The translations under genes and the position numbers were made by a program. A stretch of DNA of 64,000 bases from Natronorubrum aibiense (lineage in GTDB: Archaea > Halobacteriota > Halobacteria > Halobacteriales > Natrialbaceae): NCBI RefSeq assembly GCF_009392895.1, contig NZ_CP045491.1, positions 143,311 to 207,310 of the forward strand, written 5' to 3'. This document shows, piece after piece, positions 16,619 to 25,082 of the stretch. The notes beneath the pieces were generated by a model. That model was given only the letters and a program-made list of their open reading frames with translations, ran no database searches and was not told the DNA's origin. The first letter of the stretch is position 1, and each line of letters begins with the position of its first letter.

Positions 16619-18436
16619 ATGGCACGCGACACGACGGTATTGGATGACGATTCGAGCAGTAACAATTCGGCTAATAGAAGCGATACGACCGACAGTAATC
16701 CTGGATTACTGGATCGACGATCCTACTTGGGGCTAGCTGGTGTTTCCACCGCGGCCGCCCTCGGCGCAGTGACGACCGTCACTGGCCAAACTGACGGCGA
16801 CTACGACGTCATCGAGGTCGGTGCTGGTGAAAAGTTCACCAAGCAACTCGAGGAAGGCGAAGTCTGGGAGAACAAACTCATCGACATCACAGCTAGCGGC
16901 GCCGAATATCAGATTCACACGCAGGGGAACAACTGCACGATCCGCAACATCGGTATCCGCGGTGAGTGGGACGGTGCTTTGAACCAAGAGCCGTTTCTCG
17001 CATACACTACCGACCCGAACGGCTCGGTGCTCGTCGAGAATATCTACCTTGGCGACGGCCACATCGCGACCACCTATCCCGACGGTAGCTCCGGCATCTT
17101 CGTCCCCGCATCGCATGCGGGGACGCTCACAGTTCGGAACCTCTACTATGCCGACAATCCCAGCAACGCCGTGTATGGCTCCTCGCCCGGGAACCCGTCG
17201 GAACATCCGAACCCCGGCGCGGGTGGCGACGTGATCATCGAGAATTCGTACTCGGAGAATCATTCGTCGGCGGCGTTCCGCGTCGGTACTGACGGCTCTC
17301 GTGTCGAAAACTGCGTGTCCGTCGGCGGTAACCGCGGTGGCTGGGCCTACTTCAACAACCCAACGTACCGCAACTGCGACTTCTCCGGTGCCAACATCAG
17401 TGACGTCTACGGTGGAAACGGCTCGTGGTCGGTTGACGGCACCGCAACTCTCGAGAACGTCTACGGCGATACCGCCAGCGGCAACGTCGATGGCGAACTC
17501 GCTGGCTCGGCTCGATACACCAGCCCCGAAGACGTCGACGGCGTTCCGACGACGCCAGAGGAGGCTGCCGCGGGCGGTGGTAGTGACTCGAGCGCCTCGA
17601 GTGACACGAAAAGTGCGCAGTCGAGCGACGATGAGGACGACCAGTTGCCAAACGTTTTGCTCGTTAACGGGAGTTCGGACGACGTGACCCGCTACGAGTT
17701 CGAAGTCGGCGGTGAGGTCGTGCCGTCGAACGAAGAGGGCGCGACGATCGACGACGAAGATACGATCGACGGTGCTGCCGTGCAAGGGAGTGTCGCAGAC
17801 TGGAAGGATGCCTTCCGTTTCAGCGGCGACCTCGAGCAGCTCACGGTCGACGGGCCTGGAACGGTACTGGTCAACGATGACGAGGTCGACCCGGCCGACT
17901 ACGGCGAGGACCTGCCCCACGCCCTCGAGATCGAAGGGCAAGGATCGCCGACGAGTTTCGAGATCACCGTCGAAGGGACGATCGACCTCGCTGATGGCGC
18001 CGACCCGGACGGCGAGGCGACGACGATTTCCGGCTCGACTGTCCAGAGTTCGGTCACCGACGGCAGCCAGACGTTCCGCTTCTCGGGTGCGCTGACCGAC
18101 GTCACGATCATCGACGGCGAGGCGACCGTCTCGATCGACGGCGACCAGATCGATCCGGCCGACTACGGCGACAACGAGCTACTCCCTCACGCACTCGTCA
18201 TCGACGGCACTGATGCCGACGAGCCGAGTACCTACGCTTTCGAGGCCAGTGGTGCCGTCGTCAAAGCCACCTATCGGGATGCCTCGATCGACGACGAAGA
18301 CGTTATCGAAGGCAAAGCCGTCCGCGGTGCAGTGGGCAACTGGCTCGACGCCTACTGGTTCGACGGCGACATCGAGGACTTCCGCCTCCGTGGTGGGGCT
18401 GCTATCGACGTCCAGTACAACGTTCGCGATCGGTGA
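16619..18436 (+). CDS. Tat-exported beta-helix protein with three C-terminal modules
   Basis: This is a 605-residue, very acidic protein. The Tat motif is DRRSYLGLAG (about residues 32-41). A right-handed beta-helix follows to about residue 315 (WENKLIDITASG, TIRNIGIRGE, VENIYLGDGH, IIENSYSENH). A Ser/Asp-rich linker of about 25 residues leads to three tandem modules of 80-90 residues, starting near 342 (LPNVLLVNG), 430 (LPHALEIEG) and 521 (LPHALVIDG). Each module has an FEVGGEV/FEITVEG strand, a GAAVQGSV-like turn and an FRFSG strand. The module recurs alone in the 6375-6704 protein. Likely a surface protein whose modules bind glycan or other cell-surface material; this is inference. Confidence 0.9.
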   Translation: MARDTTVLDDDSSSNNSANRSDTTDSNPGLLDRRSYLGLAGVSTAAALGAVTTVTGQTDGDYDVIEVGAGEKFTKQLEEGEVWENKLIDITASGAEYQIHTQGNNCTIRNIGIRGEWDGALNQEPFLAYTTDPNGSVLVENIYLGDGHIATTYPDGSSGIFVPASHAGTLTVRNLYYADNPSNAVYGSSPGNPSEHPNPGAGGDVIIENSYSENHSSAAFRVGTDGSRVENCVSVGGNRGGWAYFNNPTYRNCDFSGANISDVYGGNGSWSVDGTATLENVYGDTASGNVDGELAGSARYTSPEDVDGVPTTPEEAAAGGGSDSSASSDTKSAQSSDDEDDQLPNVLLVNGSSDDVTRYEFEVGGEVVPSNEEGATIDDEDTIDGAAVQGSVADWKDAFRFSGDLEQLTVDGPGTVLVNDDEVDPADYGEDLPHALEIEGQGSPTSFEITVEGTIDLADGADPDGEATTISGSTVQSSVTDGSQTFRFSGALTDVTIIDGEATVSIDGDQIDPADYGDNELLPHALVIDGTDADEPSTYAFEASGAVVKATYRDASIDDEDVIEGKAVRGAVGNWLDAYWFDGDIEDFRLRGGAAIDVQYNVRDR

Positions 18437-18637
18437 TCGGTAGGACTCGAGTCGGGTAACACGCTTTCATCCCACTCGACATATTCGCGTCGTTCGGTGT
18501 CGAACGTCCGGGCTACGGACCTGACCGACACGACGACGATCACTGATTGCTGACAGTCCCTGGTTTGCAGTACAGTGATCCCTTCACACTCTCCGAAGGT
18601 TCGACCGCCACTATTTTCACTGTCGTCTGCCGTTTTG

Positions 18638-20473
18638 CTACGATGGCACCGCCTCGAGCGCTAACTCTCGGCTGGCGAATGCCGTCTCCTGTTCTGCGAG
18701 CATGATCGCAGCGCTCACCGTGAGGAGGTTGTAGATCTGGTGTTGACCACAAGAACTGGTGTCGTTTGCGAACGTTCGGATCGTGTCGACGTCCAGATAC
18801 TGATCGAGAGCCGGTGACTGGGTGGTGTACTCGGTGAGCAGTCGAGCGATATTCGGATGATACTCCGAACTGACCTCGCCGCGGTAAATCACGCGGGCGA
18901 CGTCCTCGAGCGATGGATGTCGGCCGAGAAACGAGAGTCCGTACTGAACGACTTTGTACCGGGGCGAGGACATCGGCGTGCCGAAGTCGGCGTCGTCGAA
19001 TTCGATCGCCTGCGGCCACAGCTCCCGGAGGAACTCCCGGTACAAGCGGTTGTGTTCTTTCTGCTCGTCCGGCACGTTCATCGCGTATCTGAAGAACTCA
19101 ACCGAATAAAACGGCGACGTACTCCAGAAGAAGTACCGGTTCCGATCCTCGCCCTCGAACAGCCAGCTAAAGCCGCGCTCGTGGGTGAGGAAGTGGACGT
19201 ACTTCCGCTCGAGGTTCGTCTCTGGGTACGCGTCCAGCGTCGCAGCCACCTCGGCGACGATCTCGCTTTTCTCGAGGCCGGTGATACTCGCAACCTCGTC
19301 GAGCGACAACAGGCTGTTTTTGGCGATCGTGTACGACACCAACTCCTCGCGCGTGGACAGTGACTTCGCGGGACTCAGATCGGGGAGCGTTTTATCGCCG
19401 CCGTCGCCAGTGTAGTAGGTGCTGTTTGCCCCGTAGGTGGCTTGCAGCTGCTCGAAGAAGTCGATCAAGAACGACAGACCCAGATGATTGAGTCCTCGCT
19501 TGATCGTGAGCAGTGTCTCCGCGTTCGAGGTCTTGACGGGATCGACGGGGAACAGTTGCCAGTCGAACTCGAGCGTTTGACTGATGTCGCGTGCGATAGA
19601 GGCGTCGGCGCTCGTCTCTCGCGTCGTTTTGAGAAACGTCGCCGCGGAGCACGGCTGGTCTAGGGAGTGGAAGGCGGCTGCGATCGACCGGGAGTCGTGG
19701 CCGCCGCTGAGTGAGAGTACGTTCTTTCGGCTCACGTCGCTTCGAACGGCACAGGACGTGCGGAACTTCTCGGCGAGGGCGCTCGCATTTTCCTCGAGGG
19801 ATTTGTCCGCGTGATGAGGTGTGTCGAAATCGAATTCGGCAACGGACCGAAACGAGGTGGTGCCGTCGGACTGAACCGTCACCTGCGTTCCCGGCGGCAC
19901 CGTCTTGATGTTCTCCCAGAGCGTTCGATCTCGTAGAATATATCCGAAGAGGAGATACTGGGCGATTCCGTGCCGGTCGAACTCGAGATCTCCAAGCGGT
20001 GATTCGAAGAAGAACCCGATTTCGCGGGTCAATACGGGGCCGTGTTCTGTATCCGAATAGTAGACGGGGAGTCGGCCAAAGATATCGTTGAGAAGCACGA
20101 GTGTGTCAGTTGCCTTCTCGACAGCGTACAGCACGAACTCGCCGTCGGTCTCCGACAGCCAGGTCTGCAGTTCCTGCTGTGGCTCCGTCCCTGTTGATTC
20201 GAAGAGCTTCGGCACGATCGCCTCGAGCGTTTCGGAAAGCGAGGCGCCGGTTCCGGTCTCGTAAATCTCTCCTTCGAGACAGATCCAGTACTCGTCAGTT
20301 TCGAACTCGACGATCGGATAGGAGGGATAGCTCGTGGAGCCGATCGTCCACGGCTGCCCCCGTCGATGTATCGTCCGTGTATAGTTATCGAAATAGCATA
20401 ACTCCTCGAGCGTTCGGTCGAACCCGTCCGCTCGATCCGTAGATTGCGCGTATTGAATGCTGACTCCGGGCAT
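18638..20473 (-). CDS. Asparagine-synthetase-like amide ligase lacking the glutaminase Cys
   Basis: This is a 611-residue AsnB-like protein. The N-terminal Ntn-hydrolase-type domain retains the scaffold (ICLEGEIYETG, WLSETDGEFVLYAVEK, LLNDIFGRLPVYY). The protein begins MPGV where glutamine-dependent synthetases have MCGI, so the nucleophile Cys2 is replaced by Pro. The C-terminal PP-loop domain has VLSLSGGHDSRSIAAAF and HLTHERGFSWLFEGEDRNRYFFWSTSPFYS. It therefore probably adenylates a carboxylate and uses free ammonia or another amine, as in beta-lactam synthetase-type relatives. Starts at 20479 and 20491 are possible, but MPGV aligns best. A class 1 motif lies at 20499-20506. It is monocistronic, and glycan amidation is inferred. 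Confidence 0.85.
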   Translation of the reverse strand: MPGVSIQYAQSTDRADGFDRTLEELCYFDNYTRTIHRRGQPWTIGSTSYPSYPIVEFETDEYWICLEGEIYETGTGASLSETLEAIVPKLFESTGTEPQQELQTWLSETDGEFVLYAVEKATDTLVLLNDIFGRLPVYYSDTEHGPVLTREIGFFFESPLGDLEFDRHGIAQYLLFGYILRDRTLWENIKTVPPGTQVTVQSDGTTSFRSVAEFDFDTPHHADKSLEENASALAEKFRTSCAVRSDVSRKNVLSLSGGHDSRSIAAAFHSLDQPCSAATFLKTTRETSADASIARDISQTLEFDWQLFPVDPVKTSNAETLLTIKRGLNHLGLSFLIDFFEQLQATYGANSTYYTGDGGDKTLPDLSPAKSLSTREELVSYTIAKNSLLSLDEVASITGLEKSEIVAEVAATLDAYPETNLERKYVHFLTHERGFSWLFEGEDRNRYFFWSTSPFYSVEFFRYAMNVPDEQKEHNRLYREFLRELWPQAIEFDDADFGTPMSSPRYKVVQYGLSFLGRHPSLEDVARVIYRGEVSSEYHPNIARLLTEYTTQSPALDQYLDVDTIRTFANDTSSCGQHQIYNLLTVSAAIMLAEQETAFASRELALEAVPS

Positions 20474-20498
20474 ATTCATACACGCTTTCATATATGGC

Positions 20499-20506
20499 TT
20501 TGTTAT
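20499..20506 (-). promoter_or_regulatory. Class 1 motif ATAACAAA
   Basis: Exact minus-strand match in GTGAATAACAAAGCC, 26 bp upstream of the start at 20473. Confidence 0.6.
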
Positions 20507-20875
20507 TCACGAATTAGAATATCTGATTTTGATGCCTACTAGAACGTAGGGTACAATTGGCGTTCTGGCGTTCTGACATGGTTGATTGTTAATTTTTCTT
20601 CGAGGGAGTGACTGCTCGCGATGATCGATATCGCTTCGCTCGTCGTTGCTGATCTCGTCGGTGGCTTCGATTCCAATGACGTTGTCATCTTCAACCTGAT
20701 GGGGAACGGTATCGATGTGCCGTTCCCGTCGCTTCGACGTGGATTCCAGAACCGGACGGAAAGTTTCCCACCAACCGCCTATGACTCCGCGATTGCGATA
20801 TGCTGTTGCGAACGGAAAACGACTCGAATTCAGCCGCGACGTCGGAGACGTCGCTGATCAATGGGTAACTCGGAC

Positions 20876-20883
20876 ATAACAAT
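20876..20883 (+). promoter_or_regulatory. Class 1 motif ATAACAAT
   Basis: Plus-strand ATAACAAT, 47 bp upstream of the ATG at 20923. Confidence 0.5.
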
Positions 20884-20922
20884 TGAGCGGACTAGGTTGG
20901 ACACAAACGACACTATCGCCAC

Positions 20923-22512
20923 ATGACTCTCAACTCCGATACCATCGATAGAGCGTTTGTTCTCGGAATCGACGGCGTCCCCTGGGATCTCATTCACGAG
21001 TGGATCGCGGCCGGTGAACTGCCGAATTTCGGTACGCTTCTCGGGGAAGGGGTCGGTGCCCCGCTCGAGAGTACGACGCCACCGACGACGCCGTTGGCGT
21101 GGCCGTCGATCGCGACGGGCGTCTGGCCGGACAAACATGGTATCTACGGCTTCAAACGCGTCGAGTCGGATTATACGCAGGAGATGTATACGAGTGCCGC
21201 GCTCGACCGGCCGCCGCTGTGGGAGTTGCTGTCACCGGCGACCGTCGGGAACGTCCCGATGACGTATCCGGCCAGCGAACTCGACGGCACCATGGTTTCT
21301 GGCATGATTTCGCCGTCAATGAACTACCGTTTTACGCATCCGCCCGAGTTTGTCGACGAGCTCACAGGCCGGATTCCGGAGTACCAGATCGGCCTGAATT
21401 GGTACGACTACGCCGACGAGAAAGACGCGTTCACGGAGGATCTCGCCTCGCTCGTCGCTGCCCGACGGTCGCTGATGGACCAACTCATGGAGATCGACGA
21501 CTGGCGGCTGTTCTTTTTCGTCTACACGGCCCCAGACCGGCTCCAGCACCTCATCTGGGAAGAAGACGTCATCCTCGAGCACTACAAACAACTCGACGAT
21601 ATCCTCGGCGATGTCCTGGAGTACGTCGACCGCCACGAGGCGAATCTGTTCGTCGTCTCCGATCACGGTTTCGGCTTGATCTCGAAGTTCGTCCATCTCA
21701 ACACTGTGTTGGCGAACGAGGGGTATCTCACCAGAAAAGGGGCGCGTGGCACGCGCAACTCCCTCGAACGACTCGGAATTACGAAGTCGACGCTCCACGA
21801 GACGTTCCAGCGGCTCGGAATCGACGACAAGCGACTCGCCAAACATCTCCCGAAGCAACTCGTTGATGGCGTCGCAAAGCAGGTTCCCGGCGATCACAGC
21901 CTCTATGACGTCGATTTCTCCGAGACCGTCGCGTTCGCGTATGGACCGAGCTACGTCTACATCAACGACACCGAACGGTTCGACCAGGGAATCGTCTCGC
22001 CGTCCGACATTCCGTCGATCAAACGAGACCTGCAGGCGCTCTTTTCGAACGTAACCGATCCCGACACTGGCGAGCGGGCGCTGGACGTACACGACGGCGA
22101 CGACGTCTTCCCGACGGACGAGGCCAGTCCCGATCTGGTCGTCGTCGGCAAAGACGGCTACGAGGAGAAGATGACGATCGATACGGATGTCTTCGCGCCC
22201 GCCGGTGCCAAAGCGGCCAGTCACCGGAAACACGGTGTGTTCTTCGCCCGCGGTCCCGATATCCGCGCACGCGATTCCATCGACGGCTTGTCGGTCGTCG
22301 ATGTTGCGCCGACGGTGCTTCACAGCGTTGGCGAAGCGATTCCCGACGACGTTGACGGCGAGGTCCAAACCGAGATCGTCGCCTCGGATGCGGAGCCGTC
22401 TGTCCGCAAGGCCGAGTCCGCGAGACAGTCCGGCTCAGCAACTGACGAGACTGTCGATGAGGACTTCGGCGACGTCGAGGATCGGCTTCGTGGACTCGGC
22501 TACATGGAGTGA
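20923..22512 (+). CDS. Alkaline-phosphatase-superfamily phosphohydrolase (COG3379-like), subgroup II
   Basis: This is a 529-residue protein. The first metal-site Asp lies in LGIDGVPWDLI (D17). TTPLAWPSIATGVWPDKHGIYGF contains the predicted nucleophile T56. LFVVSDHGFG gives the Asp/His pair and ASHRKHGVFFARGPDI the late His. The protein ends VEDRLRGLGYME. The 36007-37599 protein is its closest paralog: both have GVPW after the metal Asp and FVYTAPDR(L/F)QHLIW. It converges on the FemAB-like gene at 22735-23763, giving a third AP-FemAB neighbour pair. No signal peptide. Likely hydrolyses a phosphate ester on a glycan or lipid intermediate; the substrate is not known. Confidence 0.85.
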   Translation: MTLNSDTIDRAFVLGIDGVPWDLIHEWIAAGELPNFGTLLGEGVGAPLESTTPPTTPLAWPSIATGVWPDKHGIYGFKRVESDYTQEMYTSAALDRPPLWELLSPATVGNVPMTYPASELDGTMVSGMISPSMNYRFTHPPEFVDELTGRIPEYQIGLNWYDYADEKDAFTEDLASLVAARRSLMDQLMEIDDWRLFFFVYTAPDRLQHLIWEEDVILEHYKQLDDILGDVLEYVDRHEANLFVVSDHGFGLISKFVHLNTVLANEGYLTRKGARGTRNSLERLGITKSTLHETFQRLGIDDKRLAKHLPKQLVDGVAKQVPGDHSLYDVDFSETVAFAYGPSYVYINDTERFDQGIVSPSDIPSIKRDLQALFSNVTDPDTGERALDVHDGDDVFPTDEASPDLVVVGKDGYEEKMTIDTDVFAPAGAKAASHRKHGVFFARGPDIRARDSIDGLSVVDVAPTVLHSVGEAIPDDVDGEVQTEIVASDAEPSVRKAESARQSGSATDETVDEDFGDVEDRLRGLGYME

Positions 22513-22734
22513 TGGCGTCGAGATCGACATGTAATCACGGCTGAGCCTGTGAGTGTTCGATCACCGCTGCTGTCTTCTCGAGGCTGTGTCTCTCGACTTT
22601 TTGACTGTTCGCTACTCAGCTGTTATCTGTGGTGACTTATGATTGTCTGTTACAAACGACGACGATAATAAACTCGTTTCAGCACTCGAGCCGACGATCC
22701 GGTGCTACGGTCAGGTCAACTGCGGTCAGAACAG

Positions 22735-23763
22735 TTACTTTAGCGAACCTGAGAGCTTCTGATACGCCGACTTCGCCAGCGTCATCTCGAGCCCCTCCGA
22801 CTCCACGACGTAGTACGGCCGCAACTCGCCGTTGAACTTTCCTTTGTACTCACAGAGTCGTTCGGTGTTGGCCCCGACGAGGTCGTAGCCCGTCACCGAC
22901 TCGAGGGCGGGATCGGTGACGATGTCCTCAAGGATGGCGCGGTGGAGGAGGTTGTTGACGCTGACGTGTTCGTAGGAGGCGGTGACGCCGCCTTGCCAGT
23001 AGTAGGCCAAGTCGGGCGAAACCAGCGTGATGATTCCGCTTTTATACGTCCCGTCGGGGGTTCGGGCCGCGTACACGCGCCACCGATCGTCGTCCAGACT
23101 CGAGAGCAGGTCGCGCAGGAACGGGCGGGTCATCGGGGCGGTATCGTCGTACTCCTCGTACTGGTCGACGACGTCGTCGTAGACCCGGAGGGCGGTGTCG
23201 ATCCCCTCGGTGTCGATCGTCAGATCGAGTTCGTCGTAGCGGCGCATCTCGTTTCGGAGGCTCTTGCTGAATCCCGACATCGCATCCTCGAGGTCGGCAC
23301 AATCCTCGAGGTCGACGACGTACGTAAATTCGGGCTCCATCGAGAACTCGTTCCAGCCGTACGGCCGGGGGTCGGCATACTCGAGCGGGCAGGTCATCCG
23401 GAACAGCGTCGACCGTTTGTCGGTCTCGAGATCGTCGGCGACCGCGTCGGCCAACTCGCTGTTGATTCGTTCCCACTTGCGGCGTTTCGGGCTGTTGGGG
23501 TTGATGATCGGGCCCAGCCGAGGGACGCCGAGCGAGAGCGGCGGCGAGAACACCGTTCGGCCGACCGATTTCTCGTCGACGAACACCGGTAACAGGCCGA
23601 CGATCTGTTGGCCCTTGGCCGTCCCGTAGAGTCGCAATTCGGCGTCGACGTGGGCGTCGAGCACGGCGAGTGCGTCCGGATCGTGAAACACTTCGTATCC
23701 CGACCGCGGTAACGCCTCGCCCCACTCTTCGAGCGTCAGTCGTTCAGTCTCCATGTGGGTCAT
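22735..23763 (-). CDS. FemAB/GNAT-like aminoacyl- or acyltransferase (paralog 2)
   Basis: This is a 342-residue protein. It shows the FemAB-like pattern: QIVGLLPVFVDEKSVGRTVFSPP, then PRLGPIIN, the central GFSKSLRNEMRRYDELD, and in the second half SVNNLLHRAILEDIV and YDLVGANTERLCEYKGKFNGELRPYYVVES. It is more divergent than the other two copies (no FKGQE; SKSLRNEMR instead of SSDARxNIRN), so its donor or acceptor may differ. The start is 23763 or the in-frame ATG at 23754. It converges with the AP-superfamily gene ending at 22512. Confidence 0.8.
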   Translation of the reverse strand: MTHMETERLTLEEWGEALPRSGYEVFHDPDALAVLDAHVDAELRLYGTAKGQQIVGLLPVFVDEKSVGRTVFSPPLSLGVPRLGPIINPNSPKRRKWERINSELADAVADDLETDKRSTLFRMTCPLEYADPRPYGWNEFSMEPEFTYVVDLEDCADLEDAMSGFSKSLRNEMRRYDELDLTIDTEGIDTALRVYDDVVDQYEEYDDTAPMTRPFLRDLLSSLDDDRWRVYAARTPDGTYKSGIITLVSPDLAYYWQGGVTASYEHVSVNNLLHRAILEDIVTDPALESVTGYDLVGANTERLCEYKGKFNGELRPYYVVESEGLEMTLAKSAYQKLSGSLK

Positions 23764-23781
23764 CGTGTGGTGACTATTCGT

Positions 23782-23789
23782 TTTGTTAT
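23782..23789 (-). promoter_or_regulatory. Class 1 motif ATAACAAA
   Basis: Exact minus-strand match in GCGATAACAAAACG. It begins 26 bp upstream of the ATG at 23763, the TATA-box distance for a leaderless mRNA. Confidence 0.6.
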
Positions 23790-23879
23790 CGCGTTGTTAC
23801 CGCGTGTAACGGCGGCTGTAACCGCGTGTCGATGGCAACCGAGACACACATAACCGGCCGCCGGACCTTCTGGGGCTGG

Positions 23880-25082
23880 TCACGCCTCGAGCGTCATCAG
23901 AATGCGACGCCAATCCTCGCCTGCTCGAGCCAGCGAGAACGAGGCCCGAACGTCGGTCGCGTTCGCCGCGAGCGCGTCGCGCTCGTCGGGCTCGTCCAGA
24001 CACCGAGCCATCGCGGCCGCGAACGTCGCTGGCTCTCGGTCGTCGACGACGAGGCCGTTGTGGCCGTCGTCGACGACGTCCGGAATCGACCCGACCGGCG
24101 GCACCACGGGCGCGAGCCCAGTCGCCATCGCCTCGAGCATCACCAGCGGCAACGCGTCACGACTCGAGGTGAGGACGAACATGTCTGAGCGATGGTAGTG
24201 GGTGAGTGGATCGTCGACCCAGCCGACGAGGTCGATCCGGTCGCTAACCCCCAGCCGATCGATCTCTGCGACGACGTCGTCTCGAAGTGCGCCGTCACCG
24301 ACCATCGCTGCCCGGAACTCCCGGCCGGTTGCATCGAGTTCGGCGACCGCGTGGACGAACCGTATCGGATCTTTCTCCTCGCTGAAGCGGCCGACCCAGA
24401 CGAATTCGTAGTCGGAGTCGACGTCGTCCGCGGGCGGTCGGTAGGTCTCGACGTCGATCGCATTGGTCAGGATCTCGACGCGGCCCGGAGCGACGCCACA
24501 CCCGACGAGGCGCTCGACGTGATCCGTTCCGGGGACGGAAACCGCGTCGAACTGCCTGAACGCCCATCGGGGGCCAGCACCGTACCACTCTCGTGCGTGA
24601 TGGTCGAGGTCGATACCGATGATGCCGAGGTGGGCCGGATAGCCGTAGAGCGCTTTCAGGAGCAGCGCGTAGATCCCATAGGGAACGAGCGAGATCGACG
24701 CGACCGCGTCGTACTCGTTGCGATAGCCTTCGTAAAGGGCGAGGAAAAACAGGAGGACGATCCGAACGATCCGTGGGCCGACGTCCGGCACCGGCACGGC
24801 GGTCGCGCCGTCGATGTCGGTGTCCGGATCGAGACACACGAGCGTCGTCTCGCCGGCAACGTCCGCGAGCGGCCCGTAGTGGCGCTCGTTTTTGTGTGCC
24901 AGTCCCGTGATGACGAGGACGCGCATTTCCTCGGGACTGGTACCAGTCGCGGTGTGTGTTCCCTGGTGCTGGTCTCGGTCGGCAGTCGCTCGAGAGTGCG
25001 GCCCCTCACCGTCGCTAGTCGATGCTGGCTCGAGAGTGGTCGCGTCGTTCGTCGCCGTCGATCCGGGTGCGGGCCGGCTCAT
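23880..25082 (-). CDS. GT4-family glycosyltransferase
   Basis: This is a 400-residue GT-B enzyme. After a Ser/Thr/Asp-rich N-terminal stretch of 52 residues, the fold begins MRVLVITGLAHKNERHYG. The C-terminal donor-binding domain has VWVGRFSEEKDP, AMVGDGALRDDV and the E-x7-E-type region SSRDALPLVMLEAMATGLAPVV, followed by GSIPDVVDDGHNGLVVD, all typical of GT4. Its ATG overlaps the TGA of the upstream gene (25079-25082), so the two are translationally coupled. An internal start at 24926 would remove the low-complexity leader; the overlap favours 25082. Donor and acceptor sugars unknown. Confidence 0.9.
   Translation of the reverse strand: MSRPAPGSTATNDATTLEPASTSDGEGPHSRATADRDQHQGTHTATGTSPEEMRVLVITGLAHKNERHYGPLADVAGETTLVCLDPDTDIDGATAVPVPDVGPRIVRIVLLFFLALYEGYRNEYDAVASISLVPYGIYALLLKALYGYPAHLGIIGIDLDHHAREWYGAGPRWAFRQFDAVSVPGTDHVERLVGCGVAPGRVEILTNAIDVETYRPPADDVDSDYEFVWVGRFSEEKDPIRFVHAVAELDATGREFRAAMVGDGALRDDVVAEIDRLGVSDRIDLVGWVDDPLTHYHRSDMFVLTSSRDALPLVMLEAMATGLAPVVPPVGSIPDVVDDGHNGLVVDDREPATFAAAMARCLDEPDERDALAANATDVRASFSLARAGEDWRRILMTLEA

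Larger units (their letters stand above)
20474..20922. other. Divergent intergenic region
   Basis: The region holds class 1 motifs for both flanking genes (20499-20506 minus, 20876-20883 plus). The short open frames between are Arg/Ser/Cys-rich and not supported as genes. Confidence 0.5.

Noticed and set aside
22650..22680. GTTACAAACG as another class 1 promoter site
   Set aside because: It lies between convergent gene ends with no downstream plus-strand gene, so it is taken as chance.
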